From: Zopfochytrium polystomum
Taxonomy: Eukaryota > Chytridiomycota > Chytridiomycetes > Chytridiales > Chytridiaceae
Assembly (NCBI GenBank): GCA_025765615.1
Contig: JAIVFJ010000044.1
Span: forward strand, 1-64,000
Direction of reading: 5' to 3'
Length of the DNA stretch: 64,000 bases
Of the stretch, positions 10,801 to 25,645 are shown one piece after another. Position numbers and translations under genes: made by a program. Position 1 is the first letter of the stretch; each line of letters starts with the position of its first letter. A model generated the notes under the pieces. It was not told the DNA's origin, ran no database searches, and was given only the letters and a program-made list of their open reading frames with translations.

Positions 10801-12110
10801 GGGAGTAGCCAGTGGAAGGGGGCGGAAGGACAACGAGATGCGCTGGGACTGTGGGATTTGCTGACGTGTGTCCGGCTTCAAAGCACTCAGGGGCCATGTA
10901 ACGAACACTCCCGCATCCCATTTCCGTCGACCAAGAGTCCGCCGTCGCCAATCCAAAGTCTGTCAGCTTTATGCGGCGGTTGCTCGTAATTAGGCAGTTT
11001 TCGGGTTTCAGGTCTCTGTGATAGTATCCCTTCGAATGGCAATGTATCACAGCATCAATTATTTGACTGATAACATCTTTGACAACGTCTTCAGAAAATC
11101 CTCCTTGTTGAGTGATGGCCTCGTACAGGTCTAAGCGAATTAATCAGCCTGAAAATACCTTCACCGTCAAAAGTGAAACGCCTACCAAGCTCGCAATGCT
11201 CCATGATCAGATAGAGGCACTCGTCATCTTCGACTGTCGCGAGCAACGTGGCAATATTGGCATGACCATTCAGGGCCTTCATTACTTGCGCTTCCTGACG
11301 CTGCAGCAACAGCTGCCTTGCGTCCAAACCTCTCTTAAAAAGTCTTTTCACGGCTCTTTTAATGGGAACAAATGTTGGCTTTGATTGCTCTCGCAGAGCC
11401 GCATCGGCTTGTGAAGGTGAGGACGAGTTAGCATTTGCAGAGGACTGCGAGTTTTCTCTCTTGGCGGATCTCCGACTGCTCTCCGTCTCTCGCGCCGAGT
11501 CTGGATCGTATAGTCCGTTGATGACAAAGTCCGTGGCGCTAGCAGTGCCTCCGTTGACGCTATTGGCACTGGATGAGACTTTTTGTTGCTGAAAGTACGA
11601 AGAGTTGCCAATGGACGATGTCGGTGAGTGATTCACTGAGGTGTATCCGCTCCGGAGGGTGGCCTGGAAGGAAGAAGGCAGAGGAATGGATGGGCCAGGC
11701 GACGGGGTCCCGCTTGCCGATGGCGATTTTATGGCGTGAGTGGAAGACACGGTATGGGCTGCGGTTGAGGCTTCGGACGCCGCGTAGGGCGATCCAATGT
11801 CAAACAAATCTGACGTGCGGAGAGGGGGTGTCCTGTTTCGGGAAGAGCCCGACGCTGAGCCCTCGGGTAAAATGACAAAGCCGGCGTCTGACGAAGAGGA
11901 GGAGGACGAGGAGGAGGAAGAGGTGGATGCTGAGGATGAGGATGACGGCGCGGGTGTTGCCACCTTTGTTAGAAGGTTGGGTGGTGGCACCTCCTCCGCG
12001 AGATAAACGTGCGCGAAAGATCCCGAGCCGATAAGCGAAATGATTTTGACGGCGACGGAGCCTGTTGCGTCGACAAGGGTGTAGCCGAGGACATCGTCGG
12101 ACCCATCCAT
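7859..12110 (-). CDS. Ran1/Sks1/Vhs1-like Ser/Thr protein kinase with Ser-rich N-lobe insert and long disordered tail
   Basis: Two exons, 11186-12110 and 7859-11130, with one 55-nt intron joining ELG to DLYEAIT. The kinase domain starts at once: IGSGSFAHVYLAEE glycine loop at about residue 27. A Ser/Thr/Pro-rich insert of about 200 residues then separates this from the strand carrying the likely catalytic Lys (FVPIKRAVKRLFKRG). Next come EHCELD, HSKGYYHRDLKPENCL, DFGLA, YMAPE, DVWALGVILLNLL and DPRRRCSL, the standard subdomains VI-XI. The remaining ~780 residues are low complexity (Ser, Pro, Arg, a Gln run, poly-Gly) with repeated RKLSDDSLL/RKLSEDSLL motifs. The family call rests on the overall look of the catalytic core and the fungal-style architecture; nutrient or meiosis signalling would be inference. 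All catalytic motifs are present, so it is probably active. Confidence 0.8.
7940..7975. repeat. (CCA)n encoding poly-Gly at the kinase C-terminus
   Basis: About eleven CAC/ACC units on the plus strand, read as GGT/GGC Gly codons on the minus strand in the kinase tail. Confidence 0.85.
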
Positions 12111-13678
12111 CTGCAGCTGTTGGACAGCCGTGCAACGCCGCGCGAACCAGAGTCAGTCAAAAGTGAACGCCACCTTTTTGACTGCGAAGGAGTCGCTGTT
12201 GGTCGCCGGAGGCCAATAGTGCTGAAGGGCTCGACGGAAAAAGGAGAAAGGAGAACGACAAAAGCTACAGAGTGAGCGCGATTGCTTATGAAGGAATGGG
12301 TTGGTGGGAGGGCGTTTAGGTTGATTGGCGGCACGGATTCAGGGGAGCCAAGCAGTGGTGTAGGGTTTGATCAGCGAGCGCCACGCTCCTCACGCCCCAA
12401 CACTTTGACCTCACTCAGGAGGCGGATCGAGTAATCCCCCGGAGTCAAGTGTACAAGAAAAGCGACCGTTTCACACGTTGCAGGGCAGCACGATTTGGCT
12501 GCAGAGGAGCGCGATGGCGAAATGGCGATGAAGGGGTAAATGCTGCGCAATGTCGCGGGGAAAGCTTCCAAGAGCTAGATGAGGGGCGAGTCTGTCCGAA
12601 GCATCGTGGAGTGATTAAACGACTGGGTCAGTTTGATGGAGTTGAAACATAGCAGGAATCGCATGCGCAGCCGGCAGGGCAGGCGACCGCTGCGTCGTGA
12701 GGGGCAATGCTGCTCTTCATCCTGTCTCTCACCGTGCAAGGAAGGGATCTCGTCAGCTGAAAGATTTCGCGTTCCCACCGTCGCCGCCGCAGCAGACAGC
12801 ACCCACCCCCACCGCCTGCACCAGCAGTGGTCGTTGGTGCCGCCCGCTGACCGAAGAGGTCGTTCGCCCTTGCGCTTGCTTGCTCAGGCTGTGGGTGTGC
12901 GTGTGGGCCTTTGGAGATGGTGAGGCTGGAAGTGGGTCGGGTGGGGGGAGGGAGGGGAGGGGGGGCCAACGGGCCAACGAGCGCTGCAGTGCTGGTGGGA
13001 TGTATGAGTTTGGGCGGCGGGGCTTGTGCCGTCCGGCTCTGTCTCTGTCTCTCTGTCTTTCGCTCTCACTCGCTCTCTCTCTCTCTGTCCCTAGCTACGC
13101 GTTTTTTTTGGTTTTTCCGGTTCCCTCCCTCTGTCGCGACCTTGCCTATGAGATGTTCTGGACAGAAACACAGTGCAAAGCAGCAGGGCGTGCGAACCTG
13201 TGCGGCGGCGGCAGCAGCGGTGAGTCAGTGAGTCAGTGAGTGAGTGAGTGAGTGAGTGAGTGAGTGAGTGAGCGAGTGAGTGATGAGTGAGTGAGTCGAT
13301 GGGTGAGCGAGAGAGCGAGCGAGTGGGGCAGTCTCCTGCTGCCTGCCCAACTGCACCTGTATGTAAGTGTTCTTACAATCTACATACATGTACAGTGCAG
13401 CGTATTGTGCATATAGTTAGTTGCCCGCCGCTCACTGCCCTGCCCTTTCCATTCGTGCATTCGATGTGTAACAAACCCTTCACGGCAAACTCGGTCACTC
13501 GCTCGAAACCCACACACATTTGTTATTTTTTTTATGATATGATCGGAAAAGGTGTGTCACTCGCAAAGCACGAAAAGGAAAAGAAAAAAAAAGGGTGGGG
13601 TGGGAAAAGATTCTCTTCCGTTCCAACGAACGGAACGCCGCTCTCAGCCCCTTCAAGTCACGGCCCCTCCCTCCATCC
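12111..13678. other. Intergenic region with (GAGT)n repeat
   Basis: Lies between the kinase start and the MAPK stop. It contains a (CT)n stretch at about 13040-13095 and a GAGT/GAGTCA array at about 13208-13310. No reading frame here resembles a known family. The part next to 12110 is the presumed kinase promoter. Confidence 0.5.
13208..13310. repeat. (GTGA)n tetranucleotide array
   Basis: About twenty GTGA/GAGT units with occasional GTCA variants, then GAGCGAGA. Intergenic. Confidence 0.9.
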
Positions 13679-16703
<3,025 letters not shown>

Positions 16704-17330
16704 CTCGTTCGGCGGGTGGGTCGTATTTGATTCTTGCGATTTAGTTTTTTCTTTTGGCGGAGAGTGGGTTTGTACGGCGTTTGACTGCTGCTGCTGCTAC
16801 CCACTTCGTGCGCGTCGCGTAGGATTGATCGTAATGGACTTAAAGATTAATGTCTTGACGGAAAAGTATCACGAATGTTGATTAGCTGAAAAAAAGTAAG
16901 GAAAGTTCTAATTTTAGCAAAGCGAGAGGGAGAGAAGAATAAAAAAAGAACGATCTTCCATTCGTTCTTCACTATCTATATTTCCGTAGACTTGAGAGGA
17001 GCAGCGAGTGCGCGGAAGAAAATCTGCATCGGACTGCGTTTCTCGGGTGCGGTTTGGCATCGAGTATTAGAGCCAAAGCGCAACAGAGATGAGAAGAGGA
17101 CTCGGTAAGGAACGGATGCCTTCCGTCAACTTGAAAGTAGTGACAGGGAGTAAAGAAAAAGAAATGGTGGAAGAAAAAGTGAGGACATCAACCACAAGAA
17201 ACACAACATAGCAGGCGAAGATCAACAAGGATCGGTTGAAAAGCACACAAAAGCAGCAGAAGAAGGAAAAAAAAGAAAACAGAAAGGAAAATGAAAAGGG
17301 CATCGCTAATAAGGCGTCGGCAAAAATAAT
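16704..17330. other. Intergenic region upstream of MAPK
   Basis: 627 bp between the MAPK start and the stop of the membrane-protein gene, both on the minus strand. It is A/G-rich on the plus strand from about 17100 to 17300. No gene is seen; it presumably holds the MAPK promoter. Confidence 0.45.
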
Positions 17331-19647
17331 CTAGTAGGTATGTTCGCCGCGCACCATAGTCGTCGGTTCGCCAAAAACGGGCTCGTCGTCCGCCAGCAAT
17401 TGCGAGTCGGTGTGGCGATCCTTGGCTGGGGGCCTTGGCGGGTTCTGGGCAGACCCTCGTCCTCCGGCTCCTGCTCCGTCGTTGCGTCCCGTAGATCCAT
17501 CCACGCTGCTCGCCGCGCCAAGCGTCTCATAGAATCCGTAAATTTCCCGTCCGAGCGTCGAAAGGTCATCGCTCTTGTTGATGTCTAGTGTTCCCACCGT
17601 CGAAGGGCCACCCTTATCGTCCGCGTCGCTGCCGTTGCGGCCCACCGTGGCCGAGTTCCCGCTTGGGCCTTTGGTGGTCTTCCGGGCGAGGATCGCGTCC
17701 AGCATGGACGTGTCGATGGGAGATGGCGCGTCTGTGCGCAAATTCTCCTCATTTCCATTTCTGGAAGGCGTGTTACCGCTACTGGTACTTGCTGGCAGCG
17801 TGCCGAACGAAGAGGATGGGTCCATTCCTGCTTTTTGGTGGCCCACCTCGCTGGCCTCTGCTTCAATGGAGGCACGACCAATGGTGTCGCCCCGATCGGG
17901 TCTCCGACTGCGGCTTTCCGTGCGCTGAGCAGCGGCCGATTCTGGTGGCGACGCTGAGGGTCCAGGGACGGGGACCGCCTCCGGTGCCGGTCCAGGGTCA
18001 CCGCCCTGGAGCTTGATAAAGTTGTACTGATAGTGAAGCTGGTACTGTTGCCCGTAGAGGACGGGATCTTGAGCATACGGCGCGGCAGCTGCGGCAGCTG
18101 CGGCATGCGCGTCCGCATCGTACTGCGCCGCCGAAGCGTCGTACTGGGCCATAGCGGCTGCGTACGCGGCGGCGTGTGGATCCGCATATTGTTGACCCTG
18201 AGCTTGAGCTTGGTAAGGGTCTTGGTAAGCACCAGCCTGCGCACCGTAGAAGTAGGGAGAACCAACGGCCGTTGCGGGAGTCGAATTCGGAGCATATTGA
18301 GGGTACGCTCCATATCCGGCGGGAGCCTGATAATATCCAGCATTTGCTTGGCTGTAGCCACCAAATCTGCAAGAGGGTGATTGTGCATCAAAGAGGGAAG
18401 GGTATTGTGGCGAATGAACGATTAGTCCCGTGCCGGGCCCTAATACAAGTGGCATACCCGGGGAAGTAAGGCTGCCCCGACGAGGGTGAGCGCCCCATGG
18501 TCGTCGCCTCTGTCGCGGTGGGAGAGGCACCCGCCGCAGCTACGAAGGGCGATGCCGAAGCAGCGGTGTATGGCTGCAGCGGAGGGGGGGGCAACGCCTG
18601 CTGATGCTGATGTGGCTGAACTTGAGGGGTTTGAGTTCGCGCCGAGTAGGGTGCCGCCGGACCGAGAGTGCCGGTGGAAAACGGACTGGTTTGAGCAATG
18701 GGCTTGGGCACGTCATAGGGAGTGGGAGTGGGACGAGCCGGATTCTTGATAGTACCGGCGGACGGGCGGTCTTGGTTGGAAGGGCGGGCGAAGGTGGTGC
18801 TGGCAGCGGAAGAGGCGGCCGCCGCGCTTGACGCTCCAGATGCCGACGCCGAGGCAGAGGCCGAGGCGGACGACGCTCCGCCCAGTTCATAGCTGAAATT
18901 GGACGGCTTCTTCGCTTGGTTCACGCGTCGGCAAACTAGGACCGTGACGGCGACGATGATGATGACAGCGGCAACAGCAGCACCTACGCCGAGGTACAGG
19001 TACTGCGTTGGGGTGCGAAAGTGTTAGTGTGTGTGGGGATGGGAGAGCGAGGTTGCAAGTGTCTCCAGCTCCTAGCCATGCGGCCACGGGTGCGATCCAG
19101 CCAACCATACGCACAGTGCGAGCAAGGCCAAGCTAACCTTGTTGTTATTGTCTCCACCATTATCGGTTGGCGATGAGCTTGCACTCGATGACGACGACGC
19201 GGAGGAGGACGAGGACGAAGACGACGAGGAGGACGAGTCCGGAGGAGGCGCCGTAGTGGGTGTATCAGAGGTCGTAGAAGAAGTTTGCGATGAGGATGAC
19301 GAAGAGGAAGAGGAGGTTGACGACGACGATGACGAAGTCGATGTGGACGAGGGCAAGGAGGAGGATGGCGATGGAGAGGGACTGGTGGCCGAGTCCGTAG
19401 GCGATGCCAAGGGAGAGGAGTTTGACGACTGTGCCCTGACGCGGAGGGACGACGGATCGGACGAGGGCAGAAGCAGGACCAGCAGAAGGCCAAGCAGCAA
19501 ACTGCTAACAATGACCATCCCTGACCAAGCCGATCGGTGGGATCGCCGTCTGTGCATTTGCCGTCTCACGCTGCGGCGGGGTAGCTGCTGGGAGGAAACG
19601 GGAGCGGAGGTTGCGGTGGGGTTTAACGACTTGTAAGCGGCGGGCAT
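17331..19647 (-). CDS. Ser/Thr-rich membrane protein with two hydrophobic segments (Mid2/Wsc-like architecture)
   Basis: Three exons, 19138-19647, 18458-19002 and 17331-18366, join in frame to 696 residues. A basic N-terminus (RRSVRRQMHRRRSHR) precedes a hydrophobic segment (MVIVSSLLLGLLLVLLL), which may be a signal sequence or anchor. About 90 residues of almost pure Ser/Thr/Pro/Asp follow, suited to O-glycosylation. A second segment (LGVGAAVAAVIIIVAVTVLVC) follows and is then closed by CRRVNQAKK, a stop-transfer signature. The cytoplasmic part is Ala-, Gln- and Tyr-rich (GGYSQANAGYYQAPAGYGA and similar), then acidic and Ser-rich. This is the layout of fungal cell-wall stress sensors such as Mid2, but there is no WSC cysteine domain. 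The role is inferred from architecture only. Confidence 0.7.
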
Positions 19648-19934
19648 CTTGTTGTTACTGTTGGTTGTTGTTGCGGTTGCTGCTGTTGCTGTTGGATGCG
19701 GTGGCCGATAGATGTACGAGATGCGGAGAAGAAGAAGGCGCCAAGGGCAAAAAGGATGGATGGGTGTGGTGGATGGGGGATCGGGAACTGCCACGACGAC
19801 GACGACGACGACGACTTCGCGACGACGACAGGAAACGGCGGCGACGCGGAGGTCGCGCAGGAAGCGAGGACTTGGGGTGGCAAGGAGACAAAGCTTTATC
19901 GGGAATTCAACGAAAGAAATCGATTGGGGGGGGC

Positions 19935-19965
<31 letters not shown>

Positions 19966-20198
19966 GAGAGAGAGAGTGAGAGGGGGGGAGAGAGAGAAAG
20001 AGAAAGAGGGAGAGAGAGGAGAATGAGACAGAGCAACGAAAGAGAGAGAGAGACAAAGAAGGAAGAAAAAAAATTTCAGACAAGGAAAGATTGCAAGACA
20101 GACAACCAAACAAGCAGTGGTAAGGAACAGCAGGAAGAGAACGATTCCATCCATCCATAAATAAAAAAAAAATTAGCTCCACTTCGAACTGGTCCTTT
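19648..20198. promoter_or_regulatory. 5' region of the membrane-protein gene with (CGA)n and (GA)n tracts
   Basis: Holds a (CGA)n block at about 19795-19816 and a long GA-rich stretch at about 19935-20060. An in-frame extension of the downstream gene runs through it, but it is low complexity and is probably untranslated leader or promoter. Confidence 0.45.
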
Positions 20199-22400
20199 TT
20201 TTTTTTTTATTGTTCCAGTCCCAGAGGGGCTGGCGGGAAGAGAAAGAGCCATCAACGGTGAACTGTAATGGACTACGTCCAGGTATCACCTCAGCAAACC
20301 CACCCCATGCGCTATGGACTTACAGGGTCGTCAGGCATCTCCACCGCAGATAAAGCCACAATGATCAAAGGAGAAGGGGAAAACACAGAATCAAGAAAAT
20401 AGAGAAGTGAGTCTGAAGGAGGTCAGTGTAAGAGAGGGGAGCATCTGTGAAAGATCGGAGGGTTGGGATAAGTCAGATTAGGCAACAGCCCATGTCAAGA
20501 TTGAGAAGGGCAACAGTGGCTCAGTGAACGTCAGGGGGCTCAGCAGGAGATGGGTGACAAGTGGCTCTTGCTTGTTGGCGTGAGGGGAGTTGTATTGTGT
20601 GGTGAAGCCAGATAATGCCTGCAACAAGTTTTATGCGGCCGAGGTAGTGGTCAATCCATCTGGAAGAAGCCTTGGTACGCAAAAGCCAGATGCCTGGGCA
20701 AGTGTCAGTGGAGTACCGGTGACTACATGTGGTGCAGCGAGGTTGAGAGGGTTGTGAAGAGCTGATACGAGTTCTGTGGGATGATGGAGTGGGAGGGAGG
20801 GAAGAGTTGATGTTTGGAGAAGACAGTGGGTGAGAGGCTGTGGAACGAGGGTGAGAGGCTGGGAATTTGGTGGAGGGGGTCTGCGGGGCTTGGAGCGCTT
20901 GTCAGAGGGCTTGATGGACTTTGACTTCTCCCAAGAGATAGTGTCGTCGCAACAGGGGATCCAAAGAAGTTGATGGGCGTCAAGAAGGAGCTGATGGAAA
21001 GCGGTGACAAGGGTTTTAAGGACAGAGGCAGCAGGGTTATCACGTGAGAATAAGGTGTCATAAAAGGATTGAGGGATGAAGCCACAAAGGAGGGAGGAAA
21101 AATTGATACAAGATTGATGATCAAAGAGAAATTCAGGGCAGGAGAGCCAGTAAATGGGATGGGCTTGGGGAGGAGAGCGACCATGAGGTGCAGGAGGAAC
21201 AGAGGAGGAAAGAGTTTCAGCAAAGGTGTTGCGAATCATGGCAATGGTGTCGGCAGCTGCAGGGCACTGCCAGACATGCTCTGTGGTTTCCAGAGCGTGG
21301 TGGCATTGACGACAGAGCCCATCAGGGTAGACTTGAGGGTGTCGTTGGTGTAGAACTTTTTGAGTGGGCAAAGTGTTGCTGAGGATTTGAAGTCGATACT
21401 TGCGACGAGCAGAGCCAGGGAGGGTGCCAAAGAGGGAAGAGGGTTTAATTCCAGAGTGGAGAACAAGAAATGTGGCTTCCCAATGAACTAGGTCAGGGTT
21501 GTGGGTGATGTGGGCGAAGGCTGAGGTGTTCAGAAGTGCAAAATGGTGAGAGAGACCTGTGAGGAGTCACAGTTGTCGTCGAAGTTGGCCCAAGATGGGG
21601 GTATTTGAGATGAAGGCGGTGGCTGGGAGGATCTGTTGTGAGAGGATTGGTGACAAAGTTGGGTCGGAAGTCGAGGGTACAGATGATGCCAGCTTGTCTG
21701 CTCGTTCGTTGCCAGCGTCGCCGTTGTGTCCACGAACCCAGGAAACTTGTGGAGGTGGGCCAATCCAAGACTGTAGAGTGGCTGCAACACATGCCCAAAG
21801 GGTGGGGTGGGAAGTGGTGTGCAAAAGACGATGGAGGGAATCAGAGAGAGGAGGTGTGTTGAGCTTGCTGTGTGGATGGGAACTAAAGGAGTTTGAGGGA
21901 AAGAGTTTCTCAAAGGTGTGAACCACTCCAAGATTGTCAAGTCGAAAAGTGAGGGGCAGGGAAAGCTTTGCAGTGATGGTGAGGGCAGCAAGGAGAGCAG
22001 CAATTTCAGCAGTTGTGGAGGAGGCAGAGAGTGGAGGGAGGGCAAAAGAAAATTCAAAGTGGTCCAATCGCAGTCGGGAGTAGGTGTGATAGTGGGAGGG
22101 GATCGCAGAGTGAGACAAGTCATTTTTTTTTTTCTTTTTTGCAAGGGCATATTCCAACACTCCCCCTTGCACAAGCGCCTTTAAAAGCAAAACTACTTTG
22201 AAGAAAGAAACTAAGTGAGAGGATTTAAAACGCCACTGCCTGCGTGAAAAACCCAAACCAATTGACCAATCTGGGAAAACTGTAGCAGGGTAAGGAAAGG
22301 AAACGTATCTGGGAAGGCACTGCTGAGGAGAGTACTGCAAAAGGGTAGGGAAAACAAAAGGTTGCCCAAAACAGCAAAATGAAAGAAGGAAAATCTAGCT
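20199..22400 (-). mobile_element. 5'-truncated non-LTR retrotransposon (LINE) 3' fragment with RNase H and zinc finger
   Basis: On the minus strand, a decayed RNase H-like region at about 21570-22130 carries AEIAALLAALTI, LDNLGVVHTF and the strong signature VSWVRGHNGDAGNERADKLA. Downstream is the CCHC-type finger C-x2-C (GLCRQCHHALETTEHVWQCP, about 21250-21310), typical of the C-terminus of LINE polymerases with an RNase H domain. The reading frame shifts at least once between the two. A run of eleven T residues at 20199-20209, reading AATAAAAAAAA on the element strand, looks like the poly(A) tail and sets the 3' end. The reverse transcriptase is absent, so the copy is 5'-truncated. The 5' boundary (about 22.4 kb) is approximate. 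It sits upstream of the membrane-protein gene. Confidence 0.75.
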
Positions 22401-23640
22401 GGTGCCCCACCCTGGGGCCTAACCCACTACTTTACCCTTGCACACCATGCGCGCCCTCCATGCAGTGCCATGCACACGCTTCCTCAACTTTGAGTGACAT
22501 TGTCGCAACAGGGAGAAGCAATCAGAGGACGCCCTTCCTCAGCTGTATTTGCCTGCTTCTGCTGCCCAGTTGAAATTGAGTAAGAATTATTAAAAGGGCC
22601 TAGGGGCAGCCATTAGTGGTGCAGGTCTCCAAAAACTGAAATGCCTGTGTTGATGTTCATGGAATGATGAATCCTGAAAGAATGTGCAGAGGAATATTGC
22701 AGACTCAAAGCATTTAGAGATGAATTACAGGACTGACAGGAGACTGCAAGACTGACAGGATACTGCATGGCTGTATGATGAGAGGATAAAGGCAGTTACT
22801 TTGATGCATATCAAAAGAGAAGAGCAAAACACTTAGCAGATTGATTATTAGTTGATGGAGCAAGTTGGTTTTTGAGGACTTCTGCTGTTTGTTCTTCAAT
22901 TGATATGAAGAAGCAGATAACCAGGATAGTAACAGTTGGTGTGGTGATTTCTGGTGCAGTAGTAGTTGAGCCTTTGTCACTTTGATTGGCCAGCTCGATG
23001 TGTTGTTGTTATCTGAGGAGCTGGGCAGCTGACAACAAGAAAAACTTTTCCTTTCCCCATCTCCAACAGGCTTTGGTTCAGTGAGCCAACAAAGATTCAA
23101 ACGACTTGTTGGAATGGCGAATATGATGGAGAAGTTCTCCAGCTCCTGACTTTGCAAAGCTGTCAACTTGATGATACGCTTTGGTGATGAGGTAATGAAG
23201 GCATCTGAGGTTTCTTTTCTCTTGTCCATGAGGCAGAGGCACCAATTGGAATCTCTGTCCTTGGAATGGTCCATCTCTGATGAGACAGGTTGCAGTGTTG
23301 CGGAGGTCTAGTGGATCAACTGCATCGTTCTGCTTTGGTTGAGTCAGTAGTCATGTTGTTTTCTCTGGACGATTATGTGTTCCAAGTTTAAAAGGATTTT
23401 GTTGGATTTTTGGGTGTGTTGTGAAGGTGGTGTTGCAGCAGATGAAAAGTTGGTTTGTTAGCTTGGTGTGTGTCAGGTAGTGGGGTGGTCGTTGTCTCCA
23501 ATTGGGGACAAAAAATCAAAAATTAATAGTGAGGGTTGTAGGTAATCTGGTGACCCTGAACAGAAAAAGGTGTCAACTTCAGCGACTGTTCATCCTAGGT
23601 CATGGCCAAAACCGACTTGATGAGTTTGTGTGCAAACTGC
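22400..23640. other. AT-rich repeat-like region without recognisable genes
   Basis: No coding signature. A short imperfect repeat (GACTGACAGGA-type, about 22733-22765) is present. It is flanked by LINE and copia debris, so it is probably transposon leader or LTR sequence that I cannot name. Confidence 0.35.
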
Positions 23641-25297
23641 AGAGCAAACTGCAAACAGACCTCACGTGCGGCTCAGCTCATAGTCGTTTTGGACCATTTG
23701 TGGCAGCACTTCGAAACAATGATACCCGCTTCAACAATCTACAGAATATCATGGATGAGCTTACTGCTGTCTTCGTGACGGCCTTTACTATCTCATCCCA
23801 GTCCAGCATCCAGCTGTGCAGGGGAAAATTTCAGTTGAGCCCATTGCCTATGCATCACCAGCAACTGCACACAACCTATGGCACTGACGTTTTGGAGACA
23901 TCCACCAAGAGCAAGTACGCGACACTCTCAAGTCTGATGATGTCGGCACTGCTACTGCTCCACCACCAACAACATGCAAGCCTTGTCTCATTTGCGATAT
24001 GGCAAAGATGCGCCAGCAACACCTCATGGCCAAACCTCATTTTGATTTGCCCCGCTGCAGATGCTGTGTGCCAACCAAACTGGCAAGATCAGCACACGTT
24101 CTCTTGACAGTTCCAACTATGCCACAGGCTACAATTGAGTCAACACTGTTGCTTGCACAGCAGGCGTCACTCAACGGATAATTGTTCGCATTGATTTTGA
24201 AGAGCAACTCTTCCCCACTCATCGAACACTATTTGCACAGGCAGACAACCTCAGTCTTAACACTCAGCAATGCGAGGCCTACTGTATCAACCACCAACCT
24301 CCCATCGTCTTTCAGCCTTCTGCCCCCAATGTCAAGGAGGGTGATGGTGTTGCAGAAAATGCCATCAAGGTCATCACCCACATTGCTTCCTGTCTCCTGA
24401 TTGAAGCCCAGCTTCCACAGTTCTTCTGGTCCTACGCAATACTCCATGCTTCATTCCTGCGCATTTGTGTGCAACACACTTGCACTGGTCGAATTCCATT
24501 TGAATATTACCAAGGCCAAAACCCAACCTACGCTACCTTGGAATTTTTGGCTGCCTCATTGTCACACTCAACAATGAGTATACAGAACCTGCAAACTCAC
24601 ACAAGACCAAGTTCTCTCCTCAGGCCTCACTTGGACTCTTCTTGGGTTTTGACACAGACAGTGAGTCTATTGCCCTCAGCTACAACTTTACTGTACAGAC
24701 CATTCTTCAGACACGCCACTATAACTTGCATGAGCACGTCTTTCCTGGCCTTGTCCACAGCGACGCTTAGCTTCAATCGCTTAATTCTGTTTTCTTAAGT
24801 TCTCTCTCTGATGATTTTACGGATTTTCCTGAAACTGACGACTCTCCTTCTTTCGAGCCTGTTGAGCCACCACTTGACTCTTATTGTCGATTATCCAACT
24901 CTCCTCCAAAAAGTGCTCCTTCCACTCGTACTCGCCAGCAACTGGGGGGGGGGGGGGGGGGGGGGGCAGCCGCCATCATCATCAACAAACACCTCAGATC
25001 AACCTCGAACTCTTCCCCAAGATATGGACGACGTTGATAACAATGACGACTATGGTTGGAACCCTGACACATTCGCTGTCGTCCTGGGCGAAGATGAAGA
25101 CAAACCTGAAGAGAGCCTAGCTCCATTGGCAGACGGCATTGCAGCATCCATCAACACTGAACCAGAACCTGTCATTGAAGCACCACTTCCACCATCTGTC
25201 ATTGTCAACATCAAAGAGACACCAACTGGACTTTGCAAACCACTTGCAAATCAAACAATCACTTGCCATCTCCTGCAACTCTACCTTGCATCGGCCA
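23640..25297 (+). mobile_element. Decayed Ty1/copia polyprotein fragment (pre-integrase and integrase)
   Basis: Frameshifted reading frames show CKPCLICDMAKMRQQH at about 23980, matching the gag-pre-integrase C-x2-C-x2-AK pattern. About 24340-24450 carries GVAENAIKVITHIASCLLI followed by PQFFWSYAI, the copia integrase core end. About 24480-24700 carries GRIPFEYYQG and LGLFLGFDTDS. An acidic linker follows to about 25240. It is inactive: at least three frame changes, a TAG after VHSDA and a 23-nt G homopolymer inside the frame. The right end is cut by the HSE-bearing LTR starting near 25298. Confidence 0.7.
24944..24966. repeat. 23-nt poly-G tract
   Basis: Uninterrupted G23 inside the decayed copia fragment. 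Its length is prone to sequencing and replication error, so the reading frame across it is unreliable. Confidence 0.85.
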
Positions 25298-25645
25298 TTT
25301 TATGAATCACCCTCTGGAAACCTCTGGAACCTTCTAGAACATTCCTTCATGGAACCTTGTGGAACCTTCTGGAACCTTCTTTGCTTTCCTGACTTGTCTT
25401 GTTGTCATTGGTATCATTGGTATCATTGTATTACTAATTGGTCTTTCTGGAACTTTCTTTGAGTCTTGACAAGGAACACTCTCAAAAGGTATAAAAGGGG
25501 GACGGGGGACCTGTCCCATCCCTCAAGTGAATTATTGTTTCCAATACAATCATCACTCCTCTCAGTTCCTTGTCTGCCTTGTCCTGTCCTGCCATGTTCC
25601 TGACATCATAATTCACTTCACCCTCTCCTACTACTCTCTGCCATC
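25298..25645 (+). promoter_or_regulatory. Retrotransposon LTR promoter with heat-shock-element arrays and TATA box (copy 1)
   Basis: Contains two perfect four-unit heat-shock elements of alternating nGAAn/nTTCn pentamers: GGAACCTTCTAGAACATTCC at 25326-25345, and GGAAC-CTTCT repeated twice at 25361-25380. A degenerate unit pair lies between them (25351-25360) and a two-unit site at 25448-25457. TATAAAAG lies at 25490-25497, about 110 bp downstream of the second array. The gypsy gag ATG follows at 25646. A second copy lies at 53434 and is nearly identical by eye. HSF binding is established for such arrays; activity here is inferred. Confidence 0.8.

Noticed and set aside
13208..13310. GTGA array as a CRISPR or telomere-like repeat
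   Set aside because: Simple tetranucleotide microsatellite without spacers, in eukaryotic DNA.
19648..20154. N-terminal extension of the membrane-protein gene reaching 20154
   Set aside because: The in-frame stretch is translated (GA)n and (CGA)n repeats; the ATG at 19647 with its basic/hydrophobic start is a better fit.
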